Shown: positions 6,971 to 16,518, numbered from the stretch's first letter. The stretch: DNA of 64,000 nt from Nannocystis exedens (GCA_945861885.1 CAMAVR010000006.1:1-64000); one strand, 5' to 3'. Notes: a model not told the origin generated them from the sequence alone. A program made the numbers and translations.

Positions 6971-9538
6971 CTACGGAGTTGGAACGCCAGTAATGCGGAA
7001 CTTTCTGATATTCCAACCATAGCTATTCGTTAGCTGAGTGCCGTTGCTCTTCGTAGGACCGAATTCAAATCGAATGCTGGTCAAGGGTTGATCGCTAACT
7101 AAATTTGGCAAACTCAACGTAATCCTTTGCCAAGCGGTGTCTTTGATGGCTCCGCTGTTTTGCCACAAGACTGACCCAAAGATTTGAGAAGCAGCTAAGA
7201 TAGAGACCCGGTCGTCCGCTTCTATTCCTAAATAACGATCGAACTCGAGCCGAAGGTCCGAGAAGCCGATCGTCGAAAAGCTCGCTGAAGCAAGTTGCAC
7301 CTTTTTTGCTATCGGCTCTGGATACAAACCTGTTCCAGTTAGAAAATTCCCCACGACTGGTGAATCTTTCGGATCAAACGTCGACCTAGGAGTCCCGAAA
7401 GACCACACGCCTTGCGGATCAGACGTGATTCCCCACCCGGCCGGTCTCGTGACCATGCTTGCTTCATAAATGACTTTCGATGTCCCCGACGATGGTGAAA
7501 CGCCTAAGCTCGCCTGGCTACTTCCGCTGAAGCTGCTCTGAACAGAGTTCACGGCTCGGATATTGCTTGTGTATGTTCCCGCACCAAGACTCGCAGCCGT
7601 AGTTAACTTTAAGGCAGCAACCCCCTTAGCACCGGGGGCCAAAGATACGCTTGCTGGATTGATCGCGCTTGCAACCCCCGCCGAAGCAGTTGACGTCACG
7701 TTGAACACAGAAGACTGACAATTCGAACTGTCATTATTTGTCAGATAAACCTGATAGGTTGCCGATTGGCCTGCACTAACCCATTGCGTCGTCGAGGGAT
7801 TTACAGTCACTGCCGGATTGGCTCGAACGCAAGGCGCCGCGATGACAGAATAAATGACGGAAGCGCTCCCAATCGATACGTTCGTCGAGCCTGTACCGCT
7901 TACCGTCGTGAGGTAATCCCCGACCGCGAGGCTCGCGGAAGACGACACTTGCAGGGTGACACTTCTCGTCGCACCGGGCGCTAGGGTGACCTGCGTGCCA
8001 GAAAGAGTGGCTGTCAACCCAGACACGGCGCTTGCTTTTAGAACAATGGCGTTTGGCGAGCACTCTGGAGAGTCATTGTTCCTAATCGCGACTGAATAGT
8101 TGACCGTTTTGCCCGCAACCACAGACTGCTTAAGCGGCGAAATCGTGATTGCTGGAGCGGCCGTGCGGCAAGACCCTAATGTTCCGGAAAGTGTGTATTG
8201 TCCGATACTTCCGTAAGCTGAGTAGGGAGTTACTGTATTGCCGACAGAAAGAACTTCCAGATAGTAAGTTCCGCCCGAAAGGTTATCGAGTTTGAGCGAC
8301 GCAGAACATGAAGTTTGCGGGTTCGACTCAGCCAAAAGCCTATTGGCGGAGTCCTTTAACTTCAGCGCAAGATCTAAGTTGTTGCCGACACCATTCGTGG
8401 CGCTTCGAAACGTCGATGCATTAATAGAGAGACTTCCACCACCCGTTTTTATTGAATAAACATGAACATCGCCTGCACTCCGAATAACGCTATTCGTGGA
8501 AATGACGCCATTCGTTCCTAGCGGCGTGGCCGTAGATACACTCGAGCCAACCGTGGTCTCACGAAGACCTAAAAGCTCTGTGAGCATCGCGATGTCGTCT
8601 TCGGTATTGGTAGCGTTCGGGTACTCGCCCCGAGAGAATTGGGTTACCGACTTACCGTACCCACTTCCCATAATCGGCGACCAGGAGCTTTCCCCCTCTC
8701 CGCTTCCGAAATACGAACCGACACTTCCCTGGCCGTCGTGTAAGAGGCCAAAGAGGTGACCACTTTCATGCGAAACGCCTCCGGCAACTCCATCCTCTCG
8801 GCCACCGCTTAAATTATTGTAGTACACAAGACCGGGTTGATAGTAACCGTTGTTGAAAAATCCGTATACTTGCAGGTATGCAATACCTCCCGAACTGTTC
8901 GCCGGCATCGGGACTCCCGTTGCGTCAAGGTTCTTCGTAACCACGACTTCCATCGCGTAAGGAGAGCGAACCGGCATTTCTGTGGTTACGTCAATGGCCC
9001 ACGGAATATAGTCTTCGGCAACTCGAGCCCATATGCTTGAAATAGCATTTTGCTCTTCTTTAGAAAAACCACTGATACCGTCGAGGTCATAAGGAAGCGC
9101 TCTGTAAATCGCTGTGTTGTTTTCCTTATTCCATGCTTTACCCTGGATGGTTTCCCCAACGAAATTCAAATAAAGAATATTCGTGGCTCCCGGCAGCGTG
9201 TGATGGATCGGGACGCCTTCCGGCGTATAGCTCGTCGGAGTTGGCAAACTTGAAGGCTCTGGCGCAACGTAAGAAGAAACCTGCTCTTGTGTGATGCCAC
9301 CAGCCTGGAGAATATTTTCAAACGGCTCTTCTTGAATAAAAACGTTCCCGTTCTGATCAAACGAGACCGTTGGATCGTCCACCTGTAGACGCTCGAGCCG
9401 AGCCTTGATTTCTTCTCGTCGTCTCGCTGGAAAAGGGGCCTCTACCGGCGGCTGCTCGTCGACCCTAAAAGCTTCATCACTCGTCAACAGTTGAAGTGGC
9501 ATCACCTGAAGCGCGACCGCGAGAAGCAATCTTTGCAT
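6971..9538 (-). CDS. Secreted zincin metalloprotease with C-terminal beta domains
   Basis: The 855-residue product starts with a signal-like hydrophobic segment. It carries the extended zinc motif HESGHLFGLLHD at residues 257-268, giving His257, His261 and His267 as ligands and Glu258 as general base. SPIMG around Met290 fits the Met-turn, so it is a metzincin-like peptidase. Residues about 335-460 resemble a PPC-type pre-peptidase C-terminal domain (VYSIKTGGGSLSI, then DLALKLKDS, GGTYYLEV). Two similar Ig-like/NEW3-type modules follow (about 465-570 and 575-685), then a C-terminal jelly-roll-like segment. Likely role is an extracellular protease. Base composition is visibly more AT-rich than neighbouring genes, and it lies between two copies of the fcl-like fragment, consistent with acquisition. 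Confidence 0.8.
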   Translation of the reverse strand: MQRLLLAVALQVMPLQLLTSDEAFRVDEQPPVEAPFPARRREEIKARLERLQVDDPTVSFDQNGNVFIQEEPFENILQAGGITQEQVSSYVAPEPSSLPTPTSYTPEGVPIHHTLPGATNILYLNFVGETIQGKAWNKENNTAIYRALPYDLDGISGFSKEEQNAISSIWARVAEDYIPWAIDVTTEMPVRSPYAMEVVVTKNLDATGVPMPANSSGGIAYLQVYGFFNNGYYQPGLVYYNNLSGGREDGVAGGVSHESGHLFGLLHDGQGSVGSYFGSGEGESSWSPIMGSGYGKSVTQFSRGEYPNATNTEDDIAMLTELLGLRETTVGSSVSTATPLGTNGVISTNSVIRSAGDVHVYSIKTGGGSLSINASTFRSATNGVGNNLDLALKLKDSANRLLAESNPQTSCSASLKLDNLSGGTYYLEVLSVGNTVTPYSAYGSIGQYTLSGTLGSCRTAAPAITISPLKQSVVAGKTVNYSVAIRNNDSPECSPNAIVLKASAVSGLTATLSGTQVTLAPGATRSVTLQVSSSASLAVGDYLTTVSGTGSTNVSIGSASVIYSVIAAPCVRANPAVTVNPSTTQWVSAGQSATYQVYLTNNDSSNCQSSVFNVTSTASAGVASAINPASVSLAPGAKGVAALKLTTAASLGAGTYTSNIRAVNSVQSSFSGSSQASLGVSPSSGTSKVIYEASMVTRPAGWGITSDPQGVWSFGTPRSTFDPKDSPVVGNFLTGTGLYPEPIAKKVQLASASFSTIGFSDLRLEFDRYLGIEADDRVSILAASQIFGSVLWQNSGAIKDTAWQRITLSLPNLVSDQPLTSIRFEFGPTKSNGTQLTNSYGWNIRKFRITGVPTP

Positions 9539-9699
9539 AGTGATAGAAGCCTATCTGCTTTTCACTGCTTGAAATATTTATTCGGAATAACCAGCTACTC
9601 TTTTGTGACCGTCGCCTCTTCAATGGCTCAACTTATCGACGATTTATGACGTGGACCCAACTTTTTGGACCAGGGGTTAAGGCAAGGATGAGCCTGTTT

Positions 9700-10668
9700 T
9701 TATAGAATGGAGCGAGGCATTTCGGGCCCCTTCGCTTCGGCGTTCGTTCGGTACCAACGGATTGTTTGCGTTAGGCCTTCTTGCAGCGTTGTTGTTGGAA
9801 GAATGCCTAACTCTGTTGCGCGCGTGACATCGAGGTAGCGCTCGATTTGGCCGTCGGGTTTGGTCCGGTCCCACGTGACTGCGCCTTTGTAGCCGCTTAG
9901 CTGCGCGATCGTTTCAATCAGCTCTCTAAGCCGCACAGGATGCCCCGTACCAAGATTCACTGGCTCAGGGGTCGATATGTGCTCACCAGCGATGAGTAAC
10001 GCGCGCACGACGTCGTCCACGTAAACGAAATCACGCGTCGGTGCTCCTGTCCCCCACACGATAATTTCTGGTGCATCGGCCGCTTGGGCTTCGACGCAGC
10101 GCCTGATGTTTGCAGGGATGACGCGCGCTTTTCCGTAGTCAAAGTTGTCGTGCGGCCCATAGATGCTGTCGCACACGAGATTGACCGTCTGAAGAGCGTG
10201 CTGCGCATAGTACAGCTGCGACTGAAGGATCATCATCCGCTTCGAAAAGCCGTAGCTCCGCATCGACGAATCAGGCGAGCCGTCGAAGACTGCACGTTCC
10301 GAAAACGGCGCCGATGCATCGTGCGCGTAACAGTTGACGGAGCTCATCGCGACGATTTTTTCTACGCTGCTGCGTCGTGCATACTCCAAAAGCAGCGTGT
10401 TCATCATCGTGTTTTGATAGTAAACAGCGCCGCCGTGCGACCGAACGTACTCAATTCCGCCAACATCGGCGGCGAGGTGCAAGACCACCTGCGGCTGTTT
10501 TTCCGCAAAGAGTCGCGCAACGTCGGCCTCTCGAGTGAGATCATACTCGGACTTGCGGACGATAAAGAGCTCAGCGCCCAGGCGCTTTAGCGGAGGCGCG
10601 AGATGCCTACCGACGAAGCCACCTCCGCCCGTAAGCATCACCCGTTTGCCGCTCCAGTAGCTTGTCAC
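9700..10668 (-). CDS. GDP-L-fucose synthase-like NAD(P)-dependent SDR
   Basis: An extended SDR of 322 residues: the GGGGFVGRHL nucleotide loop near residue 14, HLAADVGGI near 64-72, SSVNCY near 109-114 and the catalytic YGFSK. The HLAADVGGIEYV segment and overall length are typical of Fcl/WcaG, which epimerises and reduces GDP-4-keto-6-deoxymannose to GDP-L-fucose. The related ColC makes GDP-colitose, which should be considered because the gene upstream encodes a ColD/E1-like dehydrase. Its start overlaps that gene's stop by 4 bp, so it is the last gene of the operon. No gmd gene lies in the window. A neighbouring GT11 fucosyltransferase supports the fucose reading. Confidence 0.7.
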   Translation of the reverse strand: MTSYWSGKRVMLTGGGGFVGRHLAPPLKRLGAELFIVRKSEYDLTREADVARLFAEKQPQVVLHLAADVGGIEYVRSHGGAVYYQNTMMNTLLLEYARRSSVEKIVAMSSVNCYAHDASAPFSERAVFDGSPDSSMRSYGFSKRMMILQSQLYYAQHALQTVNLVCDSIYGPHDNFDYGKARVIPANIRRCVEAQAADAPEIIVWGTGAPTRDFVYVDDVVRALLIAGEHISTPEPVNLGTGHPVRLRELIETIAQLSGYKGAVTWDRTKPDGQIERYLDVTRATELGILPTTTLQEGLTQTIRWYRTNAEAKGPEMPRSIL

Positions 10669-13001
10669 AGCGCGGTCGATCGATCGATGAATTCATCAAA
10701 GACGTCCATCGCGTATTGACGCTCGTCTGCCCCGATTTGCGGATGGCAGCCGATGAAGAATGCGCTGTTCGCGATGCGTTCGGTGTTCGTAAGCTTTCCG
10801 GCGATGCGCGTTGCTTCGCCTCGGTACGCCGGCTGGACTGCAAGATTGCCGCCCATGAACGCCCGCGTTTCGATGCGATGCTGCTCAAGAAACCGCACCA
10901 TCTGCGTACGCGTAAACGGGGCATTTTCTCGCACAAATAGCGTATATCCATAAAACGTGTGCAGCATCCCCTCGGGGACGGTTGGAAGCTGGAGATACGC
11001 GCCGTGCCTAGCGAGTCGACTGTTGAAATAGGCAACGTTCTCGAGCCTACGTTGATTCAGCCCCTCGAGCTTCTTGAGCTGCTCAATCCCGAGAGACGCG
11101 TGCACATCTGACATGCGCACGTTGTATCCGATTAGCTCGAACACATAGCGCTCGTCGTAGTTGCTAAGGTGCGTATCGGAATACGAAAACCGGGGGAGTG
11201 TTGTGTCATGCGTGCGCCGACGGCCAAACTCGCGCATTGAGCGGAGAAGCGCCGTCAATTCGTCGTCGCTCGTGGTGATCATGCCGCCTTCGCCGGTTGT
11301 CATATTGTGCGCGACAAAGAAGCTGTACGTCCCAAGAGCACCGAACGAGCCGACCATTTTACCGTTGATCCGCGCGCTATGCGCTTCGCAACAGTCTTCA
11401 AGCACTGGGAGATTGTTGCGACGAGCGATCGCCATGATCGCCTCCATGTCGGCGGGGCAGCCGAGCGAATGAACCGGCATGATGAGGCCGGTCTTGCTGC
11501 CAATTGCCTGCTCGATCGCTTCCGGAAGAATATTGTATGTCTTCTCGTCGACGTCGACGAAAACAGGGACAAGCCCGTTTTGAAGTATCGGAGAGATGAC
11601 CGTCGTAAATGTAGCCGCGGGGACGATCACTTCGGCGCCAGGTTTTACCCGCCCTGCTTTAACTAGCGCGGCGAGGGCGATGAGATTGGCGGACGAGCCG
11701 GAATTAACGGCAACCCCGTGCGTCGTGCCGACGTACGCTGCGTAGTTGCGTTCAAACGTTGCGACTTTTTCACCTTGCGTGATGCGCAAGTCGAGCAGCG
11801 AGTCGACCGCGGAGATAATCTCCTCCGAGCCATAACAAGGCCAACCGACGGACACTTGGCTCACGCCTGGAACAAACGCGCGCGGCTTTACCGCCATGTA
11901 GTCACTGATCAGCGCAAAAATAGCCTCTTTGCTCGGCCCGTTCGATGAAGCGGGCGGCGCGTCCCCGCGAGCATCGTGCGTGCCTTCGTGCAAGTCATCG
12001 CGCTTGGCAAACTCGTTTTTGTACGACGCGTAACAGCGGCCAAGGCCGTCCTCCAGACTAACCGTAGGCTCGAATCCGAGCGCACGCAGTTTGGTCGTGT
12101 CTGGACAGCGGCGCCCCACGCTCCCCGGCGGCGATGGCTGAATGCTGAGCTGCGGCTTTACGTCGGCGATCGAGAAAAGCATGTTGGCCATGTCGAGAAT
12201 GCTAATCTCATGATCGCTTCGCCCGATGTGGATCGTCTGGCCGTCGGTCGAGCTGTTTTCCATCACAAGCTGCGTTGCGCGAAGCGCGTCGTCGACGTAG
12301 CAGAACGTCCGCGTCTCGCTTCCGCCGTATATTTTGAACGGCTCTTCGCGGTTGACAATCCGCTCAATAAACTGCGGAATCACATGCTCGAAGCCCATGC
12401 GCGGCCCGTAGATATTGTGATAGCGAACAATCACGAACCGTTTCATGTCGCGAGCTTTTGCATAGGCATGCATCGCCACTTCGCTAAAAATCTTACTACT
12501 GCCGTAGCTCCAGCGCACATTCGCCGGGTCTTCGACAACAAGGGGGACATTTTCGGGGGTCGGTATTGGGAACGCGCTCCCGAGCAGATTGAGCGCCCCC
12601 GCATACGCCTCGGAAGTCGATGAAAACAGGAGCTTTCCGCTAGGCTGCTTGGCGAACCATTCGAGCATGTTAATAATGCCAAAAGCGCCGACTTTTAGCA
12701 CTTTATCGGGCATTTTATAAAAGTTCGAAGTGCCGTTTATCGCAGCCAAGTGGTAAACGAAATCGTATCGGCCGTCCAATCGCCTAAAGGTTGCCGAGTC
12801 GGTGATGTCGCCATCGACGAATGCGACATTCGGCATGGCGAGCAGTCGTTTAAACTCGGCGTCATGACGGCCGCGCGAGAGATTATCTAGCACGGTGACG
12901 GCGTATCCCTGCTCTGCAAGGTGAAGCGACAGCCCATGACCGATGAAGCCAGCGCCTCCGGTGATCAGGACTCGCGGCGCGTTTGCACTGTGCGGACTCA
13001 T
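10665..13001 (-). CDS. Fusion: NDP-sugar SDR plus E1/ColD-like PLP/PMP-dependent 3-dehydrase
   Basis: About 778 residues from ATG 13001, whose ATGA overlap with the upstream stop and GGAAG site support this start. Residues 1-330 form an extended SDR (GGAGFIGHGL, HLAAINGTS, catalytic YGSSK at 166-170), epimerase/dehydratase-like. A polar linker (about 332-355) leads to an aminotransferase-fold domain with NSGSSAN, PVHSLGCPADM and EDCCEAH. Where aminotransferases have the PLP-binding lysine before GEGG, this has SFFVAHN, i.e. His565. A histidine there is characteristic of E1 (RfbH) and ColD 3-dehydrases. The cysteine cluster that holds the iron-sulfur centre in E1 is absent from the corresponding segment, so a ColD-like mechanism is more likely. 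Probable role: removing the 3-hydroxyl of a 4-keto-6-deoxy NDP-sugar. Confidence 0.8.
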   Translation of the reverse strand: MSPHSANAPRVLITGGAGFIGHGLSLHLAEQGYAVTVLDNLSRGRHDAEFKRLLAMPNVAFVDGDITDSATFRRLDGRYDFVYHLAAINGTSNFYKMPDKVLKVGAFGIINMLEWFAKQPSGKLLFSSTSEAYAGALNLLGSAFPIPTPENVPLVVEDPANVRWSYGSSKIFSEVAMHAYAKARDMKRFVIVRYHNIYGPRMGFEHVIPQFIERIVNREEPFKIYGGSETRTFCYVDDALRATQLVMENSSTDGQTIHIGRSDHEISILDMANMLFSIADVKPQLSIQPSPPGSVGRRCPDTTKLRALGFEPTVSLEDGLGRCYASYKNEFAKRDDLHEGTHDARGDAPPASSNGPSKEAIFALISDYMAVKPRAFVPGVSQVSVGWPCYGSEEIISAVDSLLDLRITQGEKVATFERNYAAYVGTTHGVAVNSGSSANLIALAALVKAGRVKPGAEVIVPAATFTTVISPILQNGLVPVFVDVDEKTYNILPEAIEQAIGSKTGLIMPVHSLGCPADMEAIMAIARRNNLPVLEDCCEAHSARINGKMVGSFGALGTYSFFVAHNMTTGEGGMITTSDDELTALLRSMREFGRRRTHDTTLPRFSYSDTHLSNYDERYVFELIGYNVRMSDVHASLGIEQLKKLEGLNQRRLENVAYFNSRLARHGAYLQLPTVPEGMLHTFYGYTLFVRENAPFTRTQMVRFLEQHRIETRAFMGGNLAVQPAYRGEATRIAGKLTNTERIANSAFFIGCHPQIGADERQYAMDVFDEFIDRSTAL

Positions 13002-14338
13002 CTTCCGACCCCCATGTAGCTCACATCGGAGCGTTCGAACTCTTCTGGCGAAAACATGCGCCACGCGTCGTAAAATATACCCGGACTATGCATGTTCGAT
13101 GCGATCCGTTCGGCATCGATCTCGAGGTACGACGAGTGGTTGTTCATGAACATGACAACGTCGGCATCTCTGCACCCCTCCTCGAAGCCGACGGTTGTCA
13201 CGCCGAGCCGAGCGATCACTTCGTCGTCAATGACTGGGTCGAATCCAAATATGTTCGTCGAGTGTTTCGACATTTCTTCGAGCAGGTGCAATGTCGTCGA
13301 GTCGCGGAGGTCGGATGTTTCGGGCTGCCCTTTGAATGCAAAGCCGACGATAAATATTTTTGCATCGCTGATGTTTTTATTAAGTTTGGCGAGCCGCCGG
13401 CGGATGCGATGCACGATCTGCCCCGGAATGGCCTCGTTTATCGCTCTGCTGTCGGCGATTAGCCGCGCTTCGTAATCGTGCTTTTTCGCCAAGTAGCAGA
13501 GAATGTGTGGGTCTTTCGACAGACAAGCGCCACCGACGCCAGGGCTCGGCACGGGGATATTGTTGCGCGGGTAGTGGCAGTTGGCGGCTGTGATCAGCTC
13601 GGTCGCGTCGAGATTAAGGCGTTCGCACATCATTGCGATCTCATTTGCGTAGGCGAACCGAACATCGCGGTACGAGTTGTCGATGATTTTTATCATCTCG
13701 GCCGCCTCAATGCTCGATACCGTCACGATCGTCGGTGTCAGACTGCGAAAAAGGTCGGCGGCGATCGTCACACTGCGCTCGTCCAGACCGCCGATGATCT
13801 GCGAATTCGTTTCGAGCTCTGCGAGCGCATTCCCTTCGATCGTGCGCTCTGGGGCAAATACGAATGAGAAATCTTGCCCTGCCACTAACCCCGACACTTT
13901 CTCGAGCCGCGGAATCACCGAACTGCGGCTCAAGCCTGTCGGCACTGTTGACCTCAGAACGACTAGCGCGCCTTTGCGAATATGGTGCGCGACGTCATTA
14001 ACTGATTCGTCAATAAAGTCGATATTGGGCTCTTTTGTCTCGTGGTTGAGCGGTGTCCCCACCGAGATGATGTACGCGTCGATCTGCGCGTCGGGGAGCT
14101 TTTCTGAGATTGCGAGCGAGCCGTTTCGTTGCTCGCGCTTTAAGCAGTGAGCAAGCCCCTTTTCTTTAAACTGGGGAATGCCCAACTTGAGGTTATCAGC
14201 CACCGACCGATTGGTTTCGATCCCGTGGACTTTAAATCCCTTTTTCGCCATCATCACGGCGAGCGTCAGCCCGACGTAACCCATGCCGACAATTGCGACG
14301 TTCTTAGATCTCGTCTGTATATCTGTCTTTCCGTCCAT
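12998..14338 (-). CDS. Nucleotide-sugar dehydrogenase (UDP-ManNAc/UDP-Glc dehydrogenase family)
   Basis: The Rossmann loop VGMGYVGLTLA near residue 17 and three-domain layout are of the UDP-glucose/GDP-mannose dehydrogenase family. The catalytic cysteine sits in GVGGACLSKDP at about Cys272, and NSYRDVRFAYANEIA with the YPR motif resembles WecC/WbpA-type enzymes that oxidise UDP-HexNAc to the uronate. It would supply an acidic sugar for the glycan. It is the first gene of the three-gene minus-strand operon; its start has a GGTGGGGG site, and its stop overlaps the next gene by 4 bp. Exact substrate is not assignable by eye. Confidence 0.85.
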   Translation of the reverse strand: MDGKTDIQTRSKNVAIVGMGYVGLTLAVMMAKKGFKVHGIETNRSVADNLKLGIPQFKEKGLAHCLKREQRNGSLAISEKLPDAQIDAYIISVGTPLNHETKEPNIDFIDESVNDVAHHIRKGALVVLRSTVPTGLSRSSVIPRLEKVSGLVAGQDFSFVFAPERTIEGNALAELETNSQIIGGLDERSVTIAADLFRSLTPTIVTVSSIEAAEMIKIIDNSYRDVRFAYANEIAMMCERLNLDATELITAANCHYPRNNIPVPSPGVGGACLSKDPHILCYLAKKHDYEARLIADSRAINEAIPGQIVHRIRRRLAKLNKNISDAKIFIVGFAFKGQPETSDLRDSTTLHLLEEMSKHSTNIFGFDPVIDDEVIARLGVTTVGFEEGCRDADVVMFMNNHSSYLEIDAERIASNMHSPGIFYDAWRMFSPEEFERSDVSYMGVGR

Positions 14339-14415
14339 TTGGCCCCCACCCGGAAACTCAACTCAGTAGGTGCCGCTTTTAGTCGACAACCACTGCAGTG
14401 ACAAGACGATCACTC

Positions 14416-15327
14416 ATGAACAACGCCGAAGCGCATTCACTCAAACAAACTCATATTGTCCGACTAAGCGGCGGAATTGGAAATCAGATGTTCCAGTACG
14501 CTTTCGGCGAGCGGCTTCGTCACGATACGGGCGCTCAAGTGATTTACTTCCCACGAGTGGCTCACATGAACTTTCGGCTACATCAGTTTACTGGTGTGGA
14601 GAATCTGTATTTGGGGTGGTGGCATCCAGAGATCCTGTTCCGCTACGTGCTTCCGAAGGTGTCAAACAACTACTTTGGTCGCATAAAAAAAGTTCTCCCG
14701 CGGCCAATGGATATTCTTTCGGATGACGGTTCGTATGCATTTGAACAAGAGATGTTGCGCCCGTCGCGCAGTAGCCTCTATTCGGGGTACTGGCAGAACT
14801 ACAACTATGTCCAGCCGATCGAAAAGCACTTGAGGAAGCAGTTTATATTTTCGAATAAAGTTATTGATAAATATAAGAAGTTCGATTCCTATTTCGCGAC
14901 GACGAACACCGTTTCGCTCCATGTTCGGCGAGGAGACTACGTCCGCAGCAAAGATATCGATAGCTGCAATCAGGCGTACTATCGCCGAGCCATGTCAATG
15001 ATGGCCGACGCAATCGATCGACCTACATTTGTTGTATTTTCCGACGAACCAGCCTGGGCAAAGAGAGCGTTTGAAGAGCGCAGCGACGTGATCATCGCGA
15101 ACGATACGTTCCAGCCGGCGTCGGACATGGACGACTTGTATGTGATGTCGCGATGCAAGCACCATATCATCGCAAACAGCACATTCAGTTGGTGGGGGGC
15201 GTGGCTAAACCAAAACCCAGGCAAACTCGTGATCGCCCCGACCCCTTGGTGGGAAACGGCGCACCAGACGGCCGAAAAGATCCTCCCGCCAGAATGGCTT
15301 AAAATCGATAAAATGCCTCAAAACTGA
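14416..15327 (+). CDS. GT11 family fucosyltransferase (alpha-1,2-type)
   Basis: The N-terminus reads IVRLSGGIGNQMFQYAFG, the GT11 opening motif. The GDP-fucose-binding motif HVRRGDYV lies in the middle (near residue 175) and ANSTFSWWGAWLN near the C-terminus completes the family's three signatures. About 303 residues, normal for GT11. These enzymes transfer L-fucose from GDP-fucose to a galactose or similar acceptor at the cytoplasmic face. A GTG six codons upstream (14398) is an alternative start. It is divergent from the nucleotide-sugar dehydrogenase operon, which ends in an Fcl-like gene, so donor and transferase are neighbours. The gene is somewhat AT-richer than the flanking genes. Confidence 0.9.
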   Translation: MNNAEAHSLKQTHIVRLSGGIGNQMFQYAFGERLRHDTGAQVIYFPRVAHMNFRLHQFTGVENLYLGWWHPEILFRYVLPKVSNNYFGRIKKVLPRPMDILSDDGSYAFEQEMLRPSRSSLYSGYWQNYNYVQPIEKHLRKQFIFSNKVIDKYKKFDSYFATTNTVSLHVRRGDYVRSKDIDSCNQAYYRRAMSMMADAIDRPTFVVFSDEPAWAKRAFEERSDVIIANDTFQPASDMDDLYVMSRCKHHIIANSTFSWWGAWLNQNPGKLVIAPTPWWETAHQTAEKILPPEWLKIDKMPQN

Positions 15328-15373
15328 GCATAATTGCTGTCGGGTAGCGAGTCTCCACCAGCCCCTCCGTTTG

Positions 15374-16387
15374 CTATGCACCGACTGTATAATCGAACCG
15401 TCGGCCATTTGGATCGGCATCGCTTGTTCTTGCGGCGATTAGCGCTTTCATCGTCAGCTTGAGCCCTTCGCGTAGACGCACGCGCGTCTCGTAGCCGATG
15501 AGGCGTTTGGCGGCCGATATGTCGGCAAGGGAGTCGCGCACATCGCCAGGGCGTGACGGCGCGTAGAGCGCTTCGATCTTTTTTCCGCGATGGGCAACCC
15601 CTGCGGCGATCGCCTCTTCGCCGATGAAGTCGAGCAGCGTGTTAAGCGAAACGCGATCTCCGCACGCGATGTTAACGACTTCGCCTGATAGTCTTGTTGA
15701 CGACCCCGCCGCCAGCAAATTTGCGTTTATGGTATTTGCGATAAAGCAAAAATCGCGCGTCTGTTCGCCGTCGCCGTACACCGTCGGCTTCTCTCCGTGA
15801 ATCGCCGCCTCAATAAATTTCGGAATGACCGCGGCGTATTCACTTTTTGGATCTTGCCGTGGGCCGAAGACATTGAAATAGCGAAGACTCAGCGTTTCAA
15901 TCCCGTACAGCGACGAATAGACGCGCAACAGGTGCTCGCCGGTCAGCTTCGCGACCGCGTACGGGGAGAGTGGCACCGCGTTCATCGTTTCGACTTTGGG
16001 GAGTAACGGCGTATTTCCATAGGCGGATGAACTCGCCGCAAAAATGACTCGCCTGACATTGGCGTGTCGTGCGCCGTCGAGAACAACGGCCGTCCCTTGA
16101 ACACTGCAGTGGAGCGTCGCTTGCGGGTTCGCGATCGATCGCGCGACCGACGGAATCGCCGCTTCATGAAAGACGATCTCGACGTCGCGCATCACGCGAC
16201 TTACAACTTCAGGGTCGGTGATGTCACCTTCGATAACTTCAAGCTTTCCGCGCAAGCTCTGGATATTTGACCATCGCCCGGTCGAAAAGTTATCGAGAAT
16301 GCGAACTGTCTCTCCGCTTTCTAATAGCGTTTCCGCGAGCGAGGACCCGATAAAACCGGCGCCCCCCGTTACCAAGTATATCGGCAA
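15374..16387 (-). CDS. UDP-hexose/HexNAc 4-epimerase-like SDR
   Basis: An extended SDR with VTGGAGFIGSSLAE, FHEAAIPSV, SSSAYG and catalytic YAVAK, followed by RYFNVFGPRQDP, closely following the GalE/WbpP pattern. These enzymes interconvert UDP-GlcNAc/UDP-GalNAc or UDP-Glc/UDP-Gal. A TTG at 16387 is well placed behind AAGGGGG and is preferred (about 337 residues); the frame is open ten codons further. It converges with the GT11 gene and is divergent from the GT4 gene at 16519. Confidence 0.8.
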   Translation of the reverse strand: MPIYLVTGGAGFIGSSLAETLLESGETVRILDNFSTGRWSNIQSLRGKLEVIEGDITDPEVVSRVMRDVEIVFHEAAIPSVARSIANPQATLHCSVQGTAVVLDGARHANVRRVIFAASSSAYGNTPLLPKVETMNAVPLSPYAVAKLTGEHLLRVYSSLYGIETLSLRYFNVFGPRQDPKSEYAAVIPKFIEAAIHGEKPTVYGDGEQTRDFCFIANTINANLLAAGSSTRLSGEVVNIACGDRVSLNTLLDFIGEEAIAAGVAHRGKKIEALYAPSRPGDVRDSLADISAAKRLIGYETRVRLREGLKLTMKALIAARTSDADPNGRRFDYTVGA

Positions 16388-16518
16388 AACGATCCCCCTT
16401 CGCTGGCCGCGCGACAAGCGCTTTAGCCTAGTCTAAAAGAAACCAGCTGTGCAACGGCTGTCGAATAATAAATGGACCATTTCCGATTCGTGTACCCTCG
16501 CGGAATTGAACGAAAGCA

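Noticed and set aside
11976..12623. A 215-codon open frame on the plus strand
   Set aside because: It is antisense to the SDR half of the fusion gene, whose motifs are clear; its own translation is Arg/His-rich without any motif.
10665..13001. Calling the dehydrase half a canonical RfbH/E1
   Set aside because: The cysteines that bind the iron-sulfur cluster of E1 are absent and no E3-type reductase gene is in the window; only the histidine-for-lysine change is shared.
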